NCBI GenBank assembly: GCA_031272005.1
Contig: JAISUQ010000086.1
Span: 1 to 6,915, forward strand
Direction of reading: 5' to 3'
DNA length: 6,915 nucleotides
DNA from: Coriobacteriales bacterium
GTDB lineage: Bacteria; Actinomycetota; Coriobacteriia; Coriobacteriales; UBA8131
The stretch's first letter is position 1. Each line of letters starts with the position of its first letter. A program made the translations under genes and the position numbers. A model generated the notes under the pieces. It was not told the DNA's origin and ran no database searches. It saw nothing but the letters and a program-made list of their open reading frames with translations. Shown here one piece after another: positions 6,101-6,915 of this stretch.

Positions 6101-6915
6101 CGCCGCTGGCGGCAGTCACGGTCAGTGACTCTTCCCAAAGGCGATAGGTGCCGTTTTCCTCGCTGACCTCAGGTGTTACCGTCAGCGTGACCGTCTCCCC
6201 GGGCGTACAGGGCGATGGGCTGGCGCTGATGCTGCCATGCTCCATGACCGGGATATTGATGTCGTAAGTTGGCGCGCTGACAACCAGCTGATTATTCTCC
6301 GCATCCAACACCAGGCTGCGATTTTCGACAGCAATCGTGACTTTCTCCGCATCAGCGCTGGTCAGAGCGTACTCATCAGTACCTTTGAACAGTGCCCGAC
6401 CGTTGGAAGTAGAGGTGGTGCCACCCGGCACATAACTGAAGGGCCCAACCAGCGGGGCTGTCACCTGAATGGTATTGGCAGCAGGTTGATTGTTGACATA
6501 GATGGAGTTGACGTTGCCCGTGGTGGCTACACTGCCCAGGCTGAGCGGGCGAGACAAGGCCACAAAAATCAAATCGGCACTGCCGTCGGCTGCGCTCAGG
6601 ATGCCGCCGTTGATCTCCACGGCTGCCGAATTATAGTTGTATATCGCACTGCCATAGGTGGCAGAATTGTTGATGATGCTACCGCCATTCATGTATAGAC
6701 TGGCATTGGCGCCATAGACATAAACGCCACCGCCATTGCCGGAATAATTATTCTGTAGCACAGCACCGTCGTTGATTACCAGATTACCGTTACGTAGATA
6801 AACCAGGGGAGAAGTACTGGTGCAAGCCAGCTCCTGGCCACCGCCGTCAAGGATGATATCTTCCAGGGTCAGTGTCACATTGGCTGTATTGAGCGTAATG
6901 AAGTATTTGCTCGAA
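3105..6915 (-). CDS. Large beta-helix / GLUG-repeat protein with C-terminal type I dockerin (5' end outside window)
   Basis: The frame stays open to the right edge, so the N-terminus and any signal peptide are missing; 1269 residues are visible, numbered here from the codon at 6912-6914. Domain order: right-handed beta-helix with GG/NN turns (1 to about 105, e.g. NGGSIINN); a beta-rich connector (about 106-215); two FTMP-type bacterial repeat domains (217-302 and 303-383); GLUG module A starting at SWYN 390 and ending KTAEF...DWPVLAG; a Pro/Glu hinge (723-732); GLUG module B starting at SWYN 735 and ending KTGEF...GYPVLAF; dockerin (1209-1269). The stop is TAA at 3105-3107. A GTG at 6876-6878 could be called as a start, but beta-helix sequence (SSKYFITLNTANVTLTLED) continues in frame upstream of it. 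No enzyme motif is visible. It is probably an extracellular adhesin or scaffold-docked protein, paralogous to the downstream gene. Confidence 0.92.
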   Translation of the reverse strand, partial: SSKYFITLNTANVTLTLEDIILDGGGQELACTSTSPLVYLRNGNLVINDGAVLQNNYSGNGGGVYVYGANASLYMNGGSIINNSATYGSAIYNYNSAAVEINGGILSAADGSADLIFVALSRPLSLGSVATTGNVNSIYVNNQPAANTIQVTAPLVGPFSYVPGGTTSTSNGRALFKGTDEYALTSADAEKVTIAVENRSLVLDAENNQLVVSAPTYDINIPVMEHGSISASPSPCTPGETVTLTVTPEVSEENGTYRLWEESLTVTAASGAELELTKSSSNYTFTMPNEAVNVSSATFKRVRNVTVASGIVGGTITTSANTRVEGDTVTITAVANSYWSIASLSYTAAGSDESVEIPLASLSGRTATFIMPDADLQISGTFSEQPYDVSWYNTTDTEFTLTSAAQLWGLSRIVNNKAEASEAGIVEGIDPSIPADDFQGKTVHLATDVDLGAVQISAGGYDDAGNWTEPSWSGTEWVPIGSYTSSGLHSTGSENGLYGRPFKGTFDGGYHRISNLYVPYYGTSDDSAEGNCHGLFGDLGQAGVVKNVVVTSGFIKGARFNGAIVGRNWGGVENCASYAFVQANGRAGAGGITGCNYNNGHLPYVLNCIAYGEIYNPKTTTSGTPSAGGITATNEGTLTNCLFVGKVGTGAATVNCGGLTTGTLTDRLINSWYRDGARVRAANLNDTAYAKAADEIKTAEFAAAMGEAYAYVEGDWPVLAGTLPEAEPEPEVDTSWYNSTDTSFTLYSASDLKGLAAIVNGTADGIAQDDFAGKTVSLGADIALAEDGLYTAATGIYGAGSYKMQATYYILDESAPIWTPIGSGVATDNSTFSSSNWFAGSFDGQGYTISGIYTDGSATVQGLFGNVSGSVSNLTVSGCVQGDFVVGAAVAHLAGGSVSNVTNNAVVFSDGGESPDSGLENGVSKAGATGGIVGSAEGTSEAPFAITGCTNNGDVTCANTAKGGRTGGILGIVDKTTFVGSISQNINNGHVESYQYAGGVVGANFSTAAPISQCVNHGKVMLNASGSGYAGGIVSQCYSPVSYCYNTGQYGGRLLSGDKVSHIGGIVSDLFSPATVSNCYNVGSFCREGTPVISTTSSTGKIVGSGGGKHSTTAANIFNSYFLLTGSAEKEYADADASLGGQGWLPLGAGMSASEMKTGEFALLLNGDEGADGLFRSDYAGEDAINGGYPVLAFEGGTTPVASGGIAQSGDLDGDGVVTAADALRAAQAVISGGGSLTAMQFAAADIDGDGYLTMADAIKIVRRAAGLG
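3108..3290 (-). other. Type I dockerin domain of the 1269+ aa protein
   Basis: Visible residues 1209-1269. Loop 1: D1211, D1213, D1215, G1216 and D1222, then helix ALRAAQAVISGG. Loop 2: D1246, D1248, D1250, G1251 and D1257, then AIKIVRRAAGLG at the C-terminus. Both calcium loops are intact. Loop positions 10-11 are A-A and M-A. The close match in form to the neighbouring gene's dockerin suggests both proteins use the same cohesin partner; this is inference. Confidence 0.9.
3657..4403 (-). repeat. GLUG array, module B of the large protein
   Basis: Residues 838 to about 1086. It opens FAGSFDGQGYTISGIYT and runs through about seven turns: VQGLFGNVS, VVGAAVAHL, TGGIVGSAE...GCTNNGDV, TGGILGIVD...QNINNGHV, AGGVVGANF...QCVNHGKV, AGGIVSQCY...YCYNTGQY and IGGIVSDLF...NCYNVGSF. 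Its leader starts at SWYN 735. The spacing of GGIvG and CxNxG elements matches the array in the neighbouring gene. Confidence 0.85.
4678..4718 (-). repeat. Direct repeat copy 2 (GLUG module B start)
   Basis: Partner of the repeat at 5713-5753, encoding the TSWYNSTDTSFTL region. The longest uninterrupted identity is the 14-bp tgttgtaccaggag core. Confidence 0.75.
4719..4748 (-). other. Pro/Glu hinge between GLUG modules A and B
   Basis: Residues 723-732 read LPEAEPEPEV, immediately before DTSWYN of module B. Short Pro-Glu alternation of this kind is a common extended spacer in secreted modular proteins. It marks the junction of the two duplicated modules. Confidence 0.65.
4970..5414 (-). repeat. 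GLUG array, module A of the large protein
   Basis: Residues about 501-648. It opens FKGTFDGGYHRISNLYV, followed by four recognisable turns: CHGLFGDLG...KNVVV, FNGAIVGRN...ENCASY, AGGITGCN...LNCIAYGEIY and AGGITATN...TNCLFVGKV. The module leader (SWYN 390, then SAAQLWGLSRIVNN and DDFQGKTVHLATDVDLG) lies just before it. It is shorter than module B. Confidence 0.75.
5713..5753 (-). repeat. Direct repeat copy 1 (GLUG module A start)
   Basis: A 41-bp stretch encoding the VSWYNTTDTEFTL region. It matches 4678-4718 with 6 mismatches by eye and in the same orientation. The copies are 1035 bp (345 codons) apart, so the reading frame is preserved. It supports duplication of the whole GLUG module. Confidence 0.75.
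5766..6008 (-). other. FTMP-type bacterial repeat domain 2
   Basis: Residues 303-383, directly abutting domain 1. It has NVTVASGIVGGTITTS, GDTVTITAVAN and the ending ATFIMPDADLQISGTF. It shares the same landmarks as domain 1 at similar spacing, so the pair is a diverged tandem duplication acting as a spacer between the beta-helix and GLUG module A. Confidence 0.75.
6009..6266 (-). other. FTMP-type bacterial repeat domain 1
   Basis: Residues 217-302. It opens YDINIPVMEHGSISASPSP, has GETVTLTVTPE in the middle and ends YTFTMPNEAVNVSSATF. This is the typical layout of the short all-beta repeat domains (G-x-I/V, G-x-x-V-T-L/I-T, FTMP near the end) found in tandem in Gram-positive surface proteins. 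An AT-rich DNA patch falls inside its last third. Confidence 0.75.
6600..6914 (-). other. Right-handed beta-helix segment at the visible N-terminus
   Basis: Residues 1 to about 105. The pattern is short beta-strands separated by GG and NN turns: LTLEDIILDGGG, NLVINDGAVLQNN, GGGVYVYGANASLYMNGG, SIINNSATYGSAIYNY, AVEINGG. This resembles the pectate-lyase-like or polymorphic-outer-membrane-type parallel beta-helix found in adhesins. The helix clearly begins upstream of the window, because the first visible codons (SSKYFITLN) already fit a strand. No acidic catalytic cluster of a polysaccharide lyase is apparent. Confidence 0.7.

Noticed and set aside
6876..6878. GTG as the start of the large protein
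   Set aside because: The frame is open to the window edge, and the upstream residues continue the beta-helix pattern. There is also no signal peptide after this codon, so the true start lies outside the window.

Overview
The window holds two large, adjacent, same-strand (minus) genes for exported, repeat-rich, non-enzymatic proteins that both end in a type I dockerin. It has little else: a 149-nt intergenic gap, a 108-nt flank, and one perfect inverted repeat in each of these spacers. The DNA is GC-rich (by eye near 60%, not computed). Gene 1 has a purine-rich Shine-Dalgarno and a signal peptide ending Ala-Leu-Ala. GLUG-type beta repeats, FTMP-type bacterial repeat domains and dockerins together suggest an anaerobic bacterium, most plausibly a GC-rich Clostridia/Bacillota lineage or an environmental relative. 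This is inference; there is no RNA gene or housekeeping marker to fix the taxonomy.

Layout, in the direction of transcription (right to left): positions 6915 to 3105 encode the C-terminal 1269 residues of a protein whose start lies beyond the right edge. Its order is a right-handed beta-helix with NN/GG-type turns, two FTMP-type repeat domains, two tandem GLUG modules (A and B), then a dockerin. After a 149-nt gap with a perfect 9-bp-stem inverted repeat comes a complete 948-aa gene (2955 to 109). Its order is a signal peptide, one GLUG module, an FTMP-like domain, a 40-residue Gly/Ser/acidic linker, a second FTMP-like domain, a C-terminal domain with an RYYYPN motif, then a dockerin. The last 108 nt (1-108) appear non-coding and carry a perfect 10-bp-stem inverted repeat.

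Functionally, neither protein shows catalytic motifs, sortase signals, SLH modules or a C-terminal membrane anchor. The simplest reading is a pair of paralogous surface or scaffold-bound adhesin-like proteins. Their dockerins would attach them to a cohesin-bearing partner encoded elsewhere, while the GLUG and beta-helix stalks face outward. The most interesting points are the non-cellulosomal use of dockerins, the Cys/Asn ladder in the GLUG turns, internal and cross-gene duplication of GLUG DNA, the RYYYPN domain, and the two palindromes without T-tracts.
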